Shown piece after piece: positions 12,701 through 22,011 of a DNA stretch of 64,000 nucleotides (positions within the stretch are counted from its first letter, which is position 1; every line of letters begins with the position of its first letter). The notes below the pieces were generated by a model. The model worked only from the letters and a program-made list of their open reading frames with translations, had not been told where the DNA came from and searched no databases. The position numbers were made by a program, and so were the translations under genes. Source of the stretch: Nelumbo lutea (taxonomy: Eukaryota > Streptophyta > Magnoliopsida > Proteales > Nelumbonaceae); NCBI GenBank assembly GCA_022828595.1, contig JAKGHH010000002.1:68544383-68608382 (forward strand). The letters are read 5' to 3'.

Positions 12701-13056
12701 GCCAACCTTGTAATAGCTTGGGATATACCTCGCCGAACTGGCCAACCTTGTAACAGCTCGGGATATACCTCGCCGAACTGGCCAACCTCGTAACAGCTCG
12801 GGATATACCTCGCCGAACTGGCCAACCTTGTAACAGCTCGGGGTATACCTCGCCGAACTGGCCTGCCTTGTAACAGTTCGGGATACACCTCGCCGAACTG
12901 ACCTGCCCTATAGATATCTCGCTGAACTGGCCAACCTCGTAACAGCTCGGGATATACCTTGCCGAACTGGCCAACCTTGTAACAGCTCGGGGTATACCTT
13001 GCCGAACTGGCCTGCCTTGTAACAGTTCGGGATACACCTCGCCGAACTGACCTACC
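12701..13056 (+). repeat. 40-bp tandem repeat upstream of the LTR promoter
   Basis: Unit close to CTGGCCAACCTTGTAACAGC followed by TCGGGATATACCTCGCCGAA. About eight copies plus a partial copy lie here, against three in the 3' LTR. The array itself carries a duplication of about 145 bp: the last units plus a damaged promoter-like CCCTATAGATATCTC (12905-12920) occur before a second, complete run. Unequal recombination or replication slippage in one LTR is the simplest cause. Confidence 0.88.
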
Positions 13057-13057
13057 C

Positions 13058-13065
13058 TATATATA
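13058..13065 (+). promoter_or_regulatory. LTR TATA box (5' LTR)
   Basis: TATATATA directly follows the tandem repeat; transcription would start about 25-30 bp downstream, near 13090-13095. The equivalent site in the 3' LTR is 20305-20312. Confidence 0.7.
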
Positions 13066-13460
13066 CCTCCGAACTCAAGACTTCGCCTCTCTCACCACTC
13101 AGCATCACCTTCTGGACACCAAAACCAAACAAGTCGTACCATGCCTGACACTGAGGAAGTCCGTGCCCGAGGGCGCCGCACCTGACTGACTTGGGATCTG
13201 ACGCTTGGCGGCCGCACTCTAAACGGCCACCTGCCACCGCCACTGACACCGCCATCTCCAGTTAAACAAACGGTTAGGCAGTGACGGTTCTGTCCCAACA
13301 GAAAGGACGACGACCGAATTAACAAGCGCAAGGGTAATCATACCCGACCTGACAAGGGCCTCGGAGTGAGTGCGCGAAGTGATTATAAGAGCCCCCTGCC
13401 CCCAACAAACGAGGTATGCAAACTTTGCGCTATCTGGTGTTATCTTTCTTTTGAAGGATT

Positions 13461-13478
13461 CTAACTTGAGCTTCGGAG
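13461..13478 (+). promoter_or_regulatory. Conserved CTAACTTRAGC-TCGGAG block
   Basis: CTAACTTGAGCTTCGGAG. Near-identical blocks occur at the corresponding place in the other LTRs of this window (20708-20725, 53454-53471, 55505-55522, 60284-60301, and inverted at 26658-26675) although the rest of those LTRs has diverged. Function unknown; by position it lies in the transcribed part of the LTR. Confidence 0.6.
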
Positions 13479-13596
13479 CCGCTACACCGGGTTCCCCCCC
13501 AGAGCTTTCTCATCTCCTCCGTTTCAGGTTCCCTGCTACCCAGTTCAGAAGCAAGGTCGTTGATAGCTAAGACCGGCCAGATCGCGCTTCATCAAT

Positions 13597-13614
13597 TGGC
13601 ACCGTTTGTGGGAA
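13597..13614 (+). other. Primer-binding-like site
   Basis: TGGCACCGTTTGTGGGAA starts two bases after the 5' LTR. Its first ten bases resemble the complement of a tRNA 3' end (TGGCGCCGTT-like, as in tRNA-Asp). The third element has the matching TTGGTGTCGTCTGTGGGAA at 54088-54106. The exact primer tRNA is uncertain. Confidence 0.6.
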
Positions 13615-13675
13615 AGTTTCAAAAAGCCTCCCTCCAAACTTCCATAACCCCTTTTCTTCAAAAAGCCCAACACTC

Positions 13676-15140
13676 ATGGCCTCCTCCAGCAATGCTGGAC
13701 GTGGCACGGAGACAAACACCACCGGGGAACAACTTCAAGTCCCCGTGGTGTGCGTTGGACGGTTCACCATCCCCCTTTCGGTAGATGGGATCCCCAGCTT
13801 GAACGCGCCACAAGCAGTGGCGCCCGTAAACCTTCCTACCACAAGCATCCCCTTTCCTCCCTCTATTGAGACAACCTTTACTGAACCGACTGTCGTCCCC
13901 CTGGCAGCCAGCCAAAACCGGTTGGACGACGTGATGCAGTGCATGCGGGCAATGCAAGCCCAAATGCAACAGTTCCAGTAGCACCAGCTTCACCAGCACC
14001 AAGTGCTGCACAACATCTCCTAGTATCACTATCAACAGCAGTTCCCCCAACTGCCACTGAACCAACCACTACTTCCACCCCGCTCCGAGGTCGGTCAAGG
14101 CCTCCCCGCAGGATGGACACCCCCACTAGGAAAAGGCCTCCCGGTCCCAGAACCCCCCTAACAGCCAGGCCTCGTCCCCAGGCCGAAGAGAGAAAAATAT
14201 CATCCCCGCCTCGCAACTCGCAGGCGGGTCGGGAACCTCGCCCACGAGATCGGCACTTCGGCGCTCCAAGCCCGGGTTCCCGCTCACGGAAAACTGATTC
14301 GGCGCCCTGGCGGCAGACTACCAGCATTCCGGGCCCATCGAGCTCGGTAACACGGAGGCCAGCAGCGCCAGTACAAGGCCCACTCAACAACGAAGGCGCC
14401 GGTGAAGTCGCCAAACCGCCACCTATGTCTTGTCAGAGCTCAGAGGCAAAGAGACGAGCTCGGACGAGGTAGGAGCTGCCCCGATTCTCTCGGTTCCTTC
14501 CCCCCTCGCATCAGAACTCCTGGCGGTCCCCTTACCCAAAAATTTCAAGCTCCCACCTTTGGACAAGTATGACAGGTCCTTCGACCCCAACGACCACGTT
14601 GACGCTTTCCAATCCCAAATGCACCTCGCCAGGGCCAGCGAATCGTGCATGTGCGTGGCCTTCACCACCACCCTCAGGGGGGTAGCCCGCACTTGGTACA
14701 GGAACCTGGCCCCCAGGTCGATAAAGTGTTGGGCCCAGTTCGTGCAGGTCTTCACTGCACACTTTGTCACCAGCCAACGGTGCCCCAGAACAGAGGAAAG
14801 CATCTTCGGGGTAGTCCAAAGGGAAGGAGAATCCATCCGGGGCTACATCAAGCGATTCAACGAAGCATGCTTGTAGATACTGCGGTTGCACCCCGCAGTG
14901 CAGTTCGCGGCGGCCAAAAGAGGGGTAACACACAAAGAATTCAAATGGCACATGGTGGCTAACCAGCCCGCAACCGTGGCCGAATTCCTCAAGCTCGCGG
15001 ACAAGTTCATGAGGACCGAGGAAGAAATCAACCAACGAACCGAAGGCAGGAACGAGAAAAGAAAGAGGGAAGGCGAGCTTTCCAACCCGGTCGACAGGAA
15101 AAACCCGGCCCGGGAGCCGAAGCCGAACCAGTCGTTCTGA
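13676..15140 (+). pseudogene. gag: gag (capsid polyprotein), broken
   Basis: An N-terminal frame begins MASSSNAGRGTETN at 13676 and stops at 13979, after a Gln/Met-rich stretch. A Pro/Arg-rich segment is open in another frame (13939-14472). The capsid core (retrotransposon gag domain) is clear in a third frame at about 14540-14876: LPPLDKYDRSFDPNDHVDAF, the Trp-containing ARTWYRNLAP and ESIRGYIKRFNEAC. That frame is stopped by TAG at 14874-14876, resumes with the C-terminal KEFKWHMVANQP ... FLKLADKFMR helices, and stops again at TGA 15138-15140. Normally it encodes the virus-like particle shell. This copy needs at least one frameshift and two stop suppressions and is presumed dead. Confidence 0.85.
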
Positions 15141-15200
15141 GCTCCCCTAGCAGTTCGAACGGATTACACGCTGTTAAACACAAGGCGGACCGAGATCTTA

Positions 15201-17140
15201 ATGACGATCAAGGATGCCCCGTACGTGAAGTGGCCACCTCGCCTAAAGGGAAATCCGAACGAGAGAAATAAGAATTTGTATTGTAGTTTCCATAGAGACC
15301 ATGGTCATAGTACCGAGCAGTGTAATAACCTCTGGGACGAGATAGAGGGACTCATCCGTCGCGGATACTTGAGAAACTTTGTACAACACAACAATAATAA
15401 CAATAAAGTAGGTCGGCAAGGGGAGCACGAAAAGGATGCCCCCGAGTCTAGCAGCAAACCTGCCGAACCGTTGCAGCGACAGCCTCCGGAAGAGAGGCTA
15501 GTTCGGGGAACCATCCACGTGATTGTGGGAGGTTCGGTGGTAGCAGGGTGTACCTCGGCAGCGGCCCGGACTTCAGTTCGCGAAGCGGCCCTCGAGGAAC
15601 GGAACCCCCCAAAGAGACCAAAGACCGAAGAACGAATCTTCTTCACGGAGGACGACGCGCGAGGGGTCCGCTACCCCCATGATGACGCACTTGTCATTAA
15701 ACTAAGGATCAGTGACTTCGAGGTTAGACGCGTACTCGTAGATTCGGGCAGCTCAGTGGACATCCTCTTTAAATCAGCGCTTGACCAGCTACAGTTACAG
15801 AGGAGCGAGCTGAAGCCCGCGAACACTCCACTGGTGGGTTTCAGCGGAGAGGAAGTTAGGCCCCTCGGAAAAATAACAGTACCTGTGGAAGTTGGCACAT
15901 GGCCTTGTGCGGTCGGACTCAACCATGATTTCCTGGTGGTCGTGACCCCCTCTCCATACAATGCCATAATAGGGTGGCCGATCATGCATATCCTACGGGC
16001 GGTGGTCTCCACCTACTATTTGGCCATGAAGTTCCCTACGGACTTCGGTGTGGGGGTAGCGCGGGGCAACCAGCTCGAGTCCCGCAAGTGTTATGTTGCC
16101 GCCCTGAAGGGAAAAACCAAGGCGGCCGATGACCTCGAACTAGAGCGGCCTGCGGAGCAGGGTGAGGAACGAGTTTCACCCACAGAGGAAACGGTCGCAA
16201 TCCCGACTTCGGCTACAGACCCAGCTCGTACACTTCAGATCGGAGCTTCTGTCAAGGAACCCCTACGAACCGAACTGGTGAGTTTTTTACTTCAAAATTT
16301 AGATATTTTTGCCTGGTCCGCGGCTGACATGCCCGGCATTAGCCCTGGCCTGATAACTCACAAACTTAGTACTGACCCTGTAGTTAGACCCATCAGACAG
16401 AAGAAACACAACTTAGCCCCAGAACGCTAGAGGGCGGTCGACGAGGAGGTCGAGAAGCTCCTCGCAGCAAACTTCATAAGGGAAGTCCATTACCCGAGCT
16501 GGGTGGCCAACCCGGTGCTGGTAAAAAAGACGAACGGCAAGTGGCGCATGTGCGTCGACTACACTGACCTGAACCGAGCTTCCCCGAAAGATTGCTTCCC
16601 CCTCCCTAGAATTGACCGCCCAGTGGATGCGACCTTGAGACATGAGTTGCTAAGCTTCCTAGACACCTACTCGGGCTACAACCAAATCCGGATGGACCCA
16701 TCCGATGAGGAAAAAACTAGCTTCATAACCGAGTTCGGCCTATATTGCTACAAGGTCATGCCCTTCGGATTAAAAAATGTCGGGGCGACTTTCCAAAGAC
16801 TTGTAAATAGGCTGTTTCGGCCCCTGATTGGCACGAAGATAGAGTGCTATGTAGACGACATGGTCGTCAAGACTCAGTTTTCACAAGAATTAATACAAGA
16901 CTTAGATTCTGTCTTCCAAATCCTGCGTCAGTTTAGCATGAAATTGAACCCCAACAAATGTGTCTTCGGCATCACCTCGGGCAAATTCCTAGGGTACATT
17001 GTCAATCGGCGCGGTATTGAGGCCAACCCGGACAAGATAAAAGCCATTCTAGATATGAGACCACCTCGGAAAGTAAAAGAAGTTCAGAGGCTAAACGGCC
17101 GCATAGCCGCTCTAAGCCGCTTCATGTCCAAATCGGCTAA
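15201..17140 (+). pseudogene. pol: pol: zinc finger, protease and reverse transcriptase, truncated
   Basis: Same frame as the gag core. A CxFHRDHGHSTEQC zinc-knuckle-like motif lies at about 15282-15323. The aspartic protease active site VLVDSGSSVDIL has its DSG at 15741-15749. The RT domain starts near 16470, with MCVDYTDLNRASPKDCFPLP, LDTYSGYNQIRM, MPFGLKN and the catalytic YVDD at 16848-16859, then GKFLGYIVNRRGIEANPDK. A TAG at 16428-16430 separates protease from RT. RT homology ends near 17140 (RIAALSRFMSKS). The RNase H and integrase domains that should follow are missing. The frame stays open to 17525, but that tail looks like Lys/Arg-rich filler. Confidence 0.92.
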
Positions 17141-17385
17141 ACGACAAGCAAAGAAAAGTCGGGCATATTATCAGCTCGGCAAAAAAATCAGTTCGCTGCA
17201 AAAGCCTTCGCGGCAAAACAGGTCGCGGAAGTATAATAACCCGAACAAGAAAGTGGCTTATTCAGTTCGACAAAGAATCAGTTCTTGGAAAAGGAACACG
17301 GGCAAAAAGATTATCTATTCCGTTGCAAGAAAGAGTACATTGGCCATCAGAAGGCACTTCAAAAAAAAAAAAAAAAGGATTATCT
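17141..17385. other. Junction where RNase H and integrase are lost
   Basis: Short, locally repetitive sequence with recurring AATCAGTTCG and GATTATCT motifs and a 16-base A run (about 17361-17376). CCATCAGAAGGCACTTCAA occurs twice (near 17343 and 17411), bridging into the end of the antisense gene. No pol domain is encoded. Confidence 0.7.
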
Positions 17386-17979
17386 TTACATGCCTGGAGC
17401 TACTTCTTCGCCATCAGAAGGCACTTCAACAACACCCGAAGGCTCTGCCTCTCCTTCAGAGTCCGACTCACCATCGGCAGCATTGGCCATCTCTTGAGTT
17501 ATACGCGAAGTGGATATGGAACTAACATTGAGGTCAGGGTACGTGTTCCGGATCATCCACCTACACAGCTTGAACCCCCTTCTGTAAGAATCCACCATCA
17601 GATCGTCAAAACGCGGAGAGGCAATGTAGTCTTCAACGGCCTTCTTCTTGGCATCTTCAATGCCTTGGGAAAAAATCTGTGTTCTCTCCCTGATGTCCTC
17701 CTGAAGATATTCGACTTGATGCTGCAAATCCAACTTCAAGTCCGCCATGTGCTTGACAACTACCCCCATGGCCTCGGCGTCACGCTGAGACCTTACCTGC
17801 CTGGCCATTGCGACACGAGCAGCCTCTTCGGCAGCATAAGCGGCCGCCTCAGCAGCTCGGGTATTCGCCTCTGCAGCACGGAAAGCTTCTTCAGCAGCAT
17901 GAGCGGCAACCTCAGCAGCTCGCGCCTGTCGCGAGCTCCTCTCCACTTGGGCTGCTAAGGCATGAATCGAAGAATTCAC

Positions 17980-18030
17980 CTAACAGCAAAAGCGACAGAA
18001 AATGAAAAAGGTGGATGGAATCTGACTTAC
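17980..18030 (-). other. Intron 2 of the antisense gene
   Basis: Minus-strand donor GTAAGTCAG at 18030, pyrimidine-rich tract, acceptor TGCTGTTAG ending at 17980. Splicing keeps the frame from exon 2 into the coiled-coil exon. At 51 bp it is very short for a plant intron. Confidence 0.6.
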
Positions 18031-18461
18031 CACCATAGCATGTGTTACGGCGCGGCAGGCGACTTGATTCAAAGGAAGATCGGTCCACGCCGCGATCTCC
18101 TCAAGGAAAGTAGCCTCCCTACTCTTCCGAAGAGCGTAGTTCGACGTCAACACTCTCCTAAACTCCCCTTGAGCTCTCGAACCCGAGGGCCCAGCCCGCG
18201 TATGAACGGACCCAGAGTGAGCAGGAGCACTCGAGTATGCAGGAGCACCCGTATGAGTGGTCTCAGCATAAGGCACCCCAACAGTTTCATGCATCGATGG
18301 AGTCACCTCGGGCTCCCCGGGCAGATCCTCCAGCGTGTGGTCTGGAACTTGGGGCTCCTCATCCAGGGGCAGCTCGGTACGAGTTCGCTTGGCGACCCGC
18401 TTCCTCCTCTCCATACCTTGGAACAGATGCCCCCCACGAGTTCTCTCCGGGTCCATCACAC

Positions 18462-18535
18462 CTGTAGAAACGAGTTCGACATCAGAAAAAATGAAGGAAC
18501 AAAGCAAGCAAGAAACCGCATAGCTAGAAACCTAC
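18462..18535 (-). other. Intron 1 of the antisense gene
   Basis: Minus-strand donor GTAGGTTTC at 18535, acceptor TTTCTACAG ending at 18462, 74 bp. A phase-1 junction rebuilds a Gly codon and joins two frames that are open independently. Confidence 0.6.
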
Positions 18536-19520
18536 CCGAACTCAAGCCGACCGCAATAAGCTTAGCCTCCGTTAAGTAGTGATGGCACTTTAAACCTTGT
18601 CGTGCCTATTGCCGGAGGCCCTTCACCATCTCTTTATCGAGAGTAACACCTGAATCAGGAGCGACCTCACCCCACCCGGTCTGAAAGGGTCATCCTTGTG
18701 CACTTCGCACACCAAAGTAGTCCCGCTTCCACGTCGGGATCTTATTAGGAAGATCGTGCAGAAGCTTAAAGCCCTGGCGAGGAGAAAGGTAATATGCCCG
18801 TCTTCCCCCAGGAAGAGAACCCGTCTGTCTCTTTAGCATCAAGATGGAGGAGAATATCTCTAAGTCTAAGGGGAAATTCTGCTCGCAAAAAAGGGAAACT
18901 GTCCACACCAGGTTCCGAATAGAGTTTGGATGAAGTTGGCCAATGGTGACACCGAAGTGGTTTATGACTTCGACGAGAAGGGGGTGGAAAGGAAGTCGCA
19001 ACCCCGTAGCGAGCTGCTCTCGAAAAATCACGATCTCATCAGGACCGTGTTCCCAAGGAAAGCTACCCAAAGGAATAAAATATGTATACCCCCCGGGAAG
19101 GTTGTAAGACATAAGTATAGATTGAAGCCCCTCAGGCATCATGGTCGAGGGACCAAACCTGTCTAGCATCTGACCTCGGCGAGAGGTAGATGCCAAACTG
19201 CCCGAAGCGGCTTGGCCTACTGGTTCATAGTCCTCGAGTTCCACCTCAGGATCATTGAGGCAGTCCGGGGGCACGGCTCGGTTGGTAGAACCTACATCAG
19301 CCCTACTTGAAGAGTCGTCTGAGCTATCAAAGCTAGACATTGAGGAAAAGGTGGATTCAGGAAGGTACTCACTGGAAGAAAGTTTTGAAGGCTCCGGAGA
19401 CGGGAACAAGCCAAAGAACCTTGAAGGCTATGTAACCAGCCTTGACGCAAGCTGGAAAAAACTTGGACGCGAGCTCAATAGACAAACCGCAGAAGTGACA
19501 AATCGACTGGGGTACCCCAC

Positions 19521-19528
19521 TATTTATA
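19521..19528 (-). promoter_or_regulatory. TATA box of the antisense gene
   Basis: TATAAATA on the minus strand, 188 nt upstream of the ATG at 19340. The related copy at 59294 has TATAAATAA 193 nt upstream (59479-59487). The conserved spacing suggests a dedicated internal promoter firing against the LTR transcript. Confidence 0.62.
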
Positions 19529-19991
19529 GCTACAGTAACCAAGAACCGACCGTGCAGATCAAAGATGATCCGACGGCCCACGTTTGCGCTGACTGCACGT
19601 CCCATAAGGTCGAGACGTGATTGGTGCACGTCTTTTCGAAAAGAGCGAAACGTCAGCGCACGTCTTCTTGAAACCGACGTCGCGCCGACACGCGTCTTTC
19701 CGAAACTGACTGCGCCGCACGTCTCCCTGACAGCCGCCCATGCACGTACAACAGTGGCATGCCTTTTTCAAGTTTGAATGACCCGCTGTCACGTTCCAAC
19801 AGCGCGAATTTTTAAAATTTAAAAATGCGCGCTGTCACAATCATCAGCATTTATGAGTAGGCACGTTTCCAACATTCTCGGAAACCGAAGAACCCTGGCA
19901 AAAGCAACTCGTGCAGTCAAGATTCAAAGGACGGGACAAATCCACCTACTACCTCACAAAACTCCCCGCACCAGGGCAAGACCATTGGCGC
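19529..19991. other. Non-coding segment before the polypurine tract
   Basis: Contains several copies of a CACGTCTTyyCGAAA-like motif (about 19598-19730) in GC-rich, CpG-rich sequence, then the palindrome listed separately. No reading frame is supported. This would be the upstream region of the antisense gene. Confidence 0.5.
19800..19834. repeat. 35-bp near-perfect palindrome
   Basis: CAGCGCGAATTTTTAAA followed by a centre base and its complement, with one mismatched pair out of 17. It could form a hairpin with GC ends and an AT core, between the antisense promoter and the 3' LTR. Confidence 0.85.
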
Positions 19992-20004
19992 GAGGAGTGG
20001 GGGG
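19992..20004 (+). other. Polypurine tract
   Basis: GAGGAGTGGGGGG ends four bases before the 3' LTR. It is the expected plus-strand primer. Equivalent tracts precede the LTRs at 54798 and 59798. Confidence 0.8.
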
Positions 20005-20008
20005 CAAT

Positions 20009-20841
20009 TGAAGAAGGAAGATTTGGCCCGACCTCACAGTTATGCGACAAGTGGCAGAAACAACAGCTCGACAAAAGGGCCAAGCCTAAGGCGTGAACAA
20101 GGGGACACCAGCGGACCGAACTCCCTACGGGGGGCCCGAACTCACCCTTGGCCCAAAACCAGAGTAATCCGAACTGGCCAACCTTGTAACAGCTCGGGAT
20201 ATACCTCGCCAAACTGGCCAACCTTGTAACAGCTCGGGGTATACCTCGTCGAACTAGCCTGCCTTGTAACAGTTCGGGATACACCTCGCCGAACTGACCT
20301 GCCCTATATATACCTCCGAACTCAAGACTTCGCCTCGCTCACCACCCCGCATCACCTTTTGGGCACCAAAACCAAACAAGTCGTACCATGCCTGACACTG
20401 AGGAAGTCCGTGCCCGAGGGCGCCGCACCTAACTGACTTGGGATCTGATGCTTGGCGGCTGCACTCTAAACGGCCACCTGCCACTGCCACTGACACCGCC
20501 ATCTCCAGTTAGACAGAAGGTTAGGCAGTGACGGTTCTGTCCCAGCAGAAAGGACGACGACCGAATTGACAAGCGCAAGGGTAATCATACCCGACCTGAC
20601 AAGGGCCTCAGAGCGAGTGTGCGAAGTGATTATAAGAGCCCCCTGCCCCCAACAAACGAGGTATGCAAACTTTGCGCTATTTGGTGTTATCTTGCTTTTG
20701 AAGGATTCTAACTTGAGCTTCGGAGCCGCTACACCGGACTCCCCCCCGGAGCTTCCTCATCTCCTCCGTTTCAGGTTCCCTGCTACCCAGTTCAGAAGCA
20801 AGATCATTGACAGCTAAGACCGACCGAATCGCACTTCATCA
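20009..20841 (+). repeat. 3' LTR
   Basis: Begins TGAAGAAGGAAGATTTGGCC and ends CACTTCATCA, followed directly by the target duplication AATTC. It has three copies of the 40-bp unit (about 20171-20290) and TATATATA at 20305-20312. Confidence 0.92.
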
Positions 20842-21712
20842 AATTCCATTTTAAATCTATTTCAAACCAATCCTACATCACGTGTGTAAAACTAATATAT
20901 TGTTAAGACGTTAGGGGGATTTGAACTTAAGTTACTTAATTGAAGCATAAATATTATAATCTAAACCTCTCCACAATAATCAAGATTTCTTTATTGGATG
21001 AAGCTAGAGGTATTATGGTCACAATAGAAGCTAGAGGCTGGCTCACATATTGAATAAAGCTAGAGGTATTATATGATCTTAATGCATATAAAATGGATGC
21101 TTAGATAATTAAATTCTGTGGCTGATGGTTTAGCTAAATCGGGCATCATAGGATGCCTTGTATAGCGACAGCTCTCTGTCATTGTATTATTTCCTTATTT
21201 ATTTTTGTGGAGAGTTGTTCTGTTTTGCTCAGTATACCATTTCATGTACCTATGTTTTTTATCTAATTCGACTTCACGTCAGCCCCCACAGGGCGTGCCT
21301 CACAACGCCCCACAGCACATTCCAACCGTACACGCTGAGATGTTGTATGTGGGGTGCCCGCTGTGATGTGCTGATGTGATTTTTCTCACATATGGGCAGG
21401 GTTTTAATTTATTTGAGTTGGAAATTAAAATTGGATTTTATTTGTGATTTAAAATTATGAAATTAAAATTGGGTTTGAATGAAGAAACAAAAATTTTTAG
21501 ATCTAAATTGGATCCATATTATTTTGTCCAATTTCTAAGAGTGAGATCAAGTCACATCTACTCACATGTTTGAAGGAAGAATCCCCCCTGTACTATGCTA
21601 TTTTGTTTGGGAATTGGGATCAATTATTTACGTGGCAAATCTTTTAGTATTTAGGCTCGATTATGCATTTGATTTAGGTTAACAGCAAACTTAATTTATT
21701 TAGAGAAAATAG
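20842..21712. other. Intergenic with a LINE scrap
   Basis: AT-rich. Apart from the possible LINE fragment near 21100-21175, I see nothing recognisable. A GGGCGTGCCTCACAACGCCC-type stretch at 21290-21340 partly resembles sequence near 42700. Confidence 0.45.
21100..21175 (+). pseudogene. Possible RNase H C-terminal scrap of a LINE
   Basis: Reads LNSVADGLAKSGIIGCLV then stop, like the NxVADxLAKxG motif near the end of RVT_3 RNase H domains. It is very short, so only a suggestion. Confidence 0.35.
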
Positions 21713-22011
21713 CGTGGTTTTAAAAAAACGGTTTGAAAATTGAATCATTATGGTCATCGGTTTCTAGGTTGATGGTTCCACCATCCGGTTCGAATGGATG
21801 GTTCATTTTGACAAAAAATAAATAAAAAAAGACTGTCAAAATCGTTGAATTGATCAATGAGTCGACGGTTCGACTGCCTAGATCAATGGGCTATTGACTT
21901 TTTCAATTATTTTTGACCAGGGACCAAGTTTGGGTAAAACAGAATCAGTTGCCTGAAAGGTTCCCAAACCAAACAGTCCAACCATCCGGATCAACGGCAG
22001 TTTGAACCATG
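21713..22011. mobile_element. Non-autonomous hAT-like element, CGTGGTTTT ends
   Basis: The left end CGTGGTTTTAAA and right end TTTGAACCATG are inverted repeats. Flanking octamers GAAAATAG (21705-21712) and CAAAATTG (22012-22019) agree at 6 of 8. The interior holds GGTTCGA/GGTTGATGG motifs like the elements at 47171 and 49021. Confidence 0.65.

Larger units (their letters stand above)
12533..13594 (+). repeat. 5' LTR
   Basis: Starts TGATGAAGGAAGATTTGG and ends CGCTTCATCA. It is 1062 bp against 833 bp for the 3' LTR; the excess is due to extra copies of a 40-bp tandem repeat upstream of the TATA box. Confidence 0.92.
17386..19340 (-). pseudogene. Antisense intron-containing gene of the Tat element (Transposase_28-like), broken
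   Basis: I read three exons: 19340-18536, 18461-18031 and 17979-17386, joined in frame through introns with GT..AG ends. The ATG at 19340 (MSSFDSSDDSSS) is preferred to upstream TTG codons because the second copy at 59294 starts MSNFSLDSL. Exon 1 holds a segment like the plant 'putative gypsy type transposon' family (PF04195): YFIPLGSFPWEHGPDEIVIF and LRLPFHPLLVEVINHFGV, then GQLHPNSIRNLVW. Exon 2 is charged and Pro-rich. Exon 3 is an Ala/Glu/Arg-rich coiled coil (AAEEAFRAAEANTRAAEAAA) with an acidic tail. Two in-frame stops in exon 1 (18690-18692 and 18606-18608) break it. Its function is not known to me. Confidence 0.78.
12533..20841 (+). mobile_element. Ty3/gypsy (Tat-type) LTR retrotransposon, defective
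   Basis: An 8.3-kb element bounded by TG...CA LTRs and a perfect 5-bp duplication AATTC (12528-12532 and 20842-20846). The order is 5' LTR, PBS-like site, gag, protease, reverse transcriptase, a minus-strand gene, polypurine tract, 3' LTR. An antisense extra gene before the 3' LTR is a known trait of Tat-lineage elements such as Grande and Retand. RNase H and integrase are absent and gag-pol carries stops, so the copy cannot move by itself. A hand count over about 515 aligned LTR bases downstream of the TATA box gives roughly 30 differences, mostly transitions, so the insertion is not recent. Confidence 0.92.

Noticed and set aside
12515..13037. Minus-strand ORFs with repeated YPELLQGRPVRRGIPRAVTRLASSARYIPSCY (shown in part) motifs.
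   Set aside because: Produced by the 40-bp tandem repeat of the 5' LTR read backwards; the same appears in the 3' LTR with fewer copies.
14532..15035. Minus-strand ORF of 167 codons across gag.
   Set aside because: It is antisense to a clear capsid domain and has no family resemblance.
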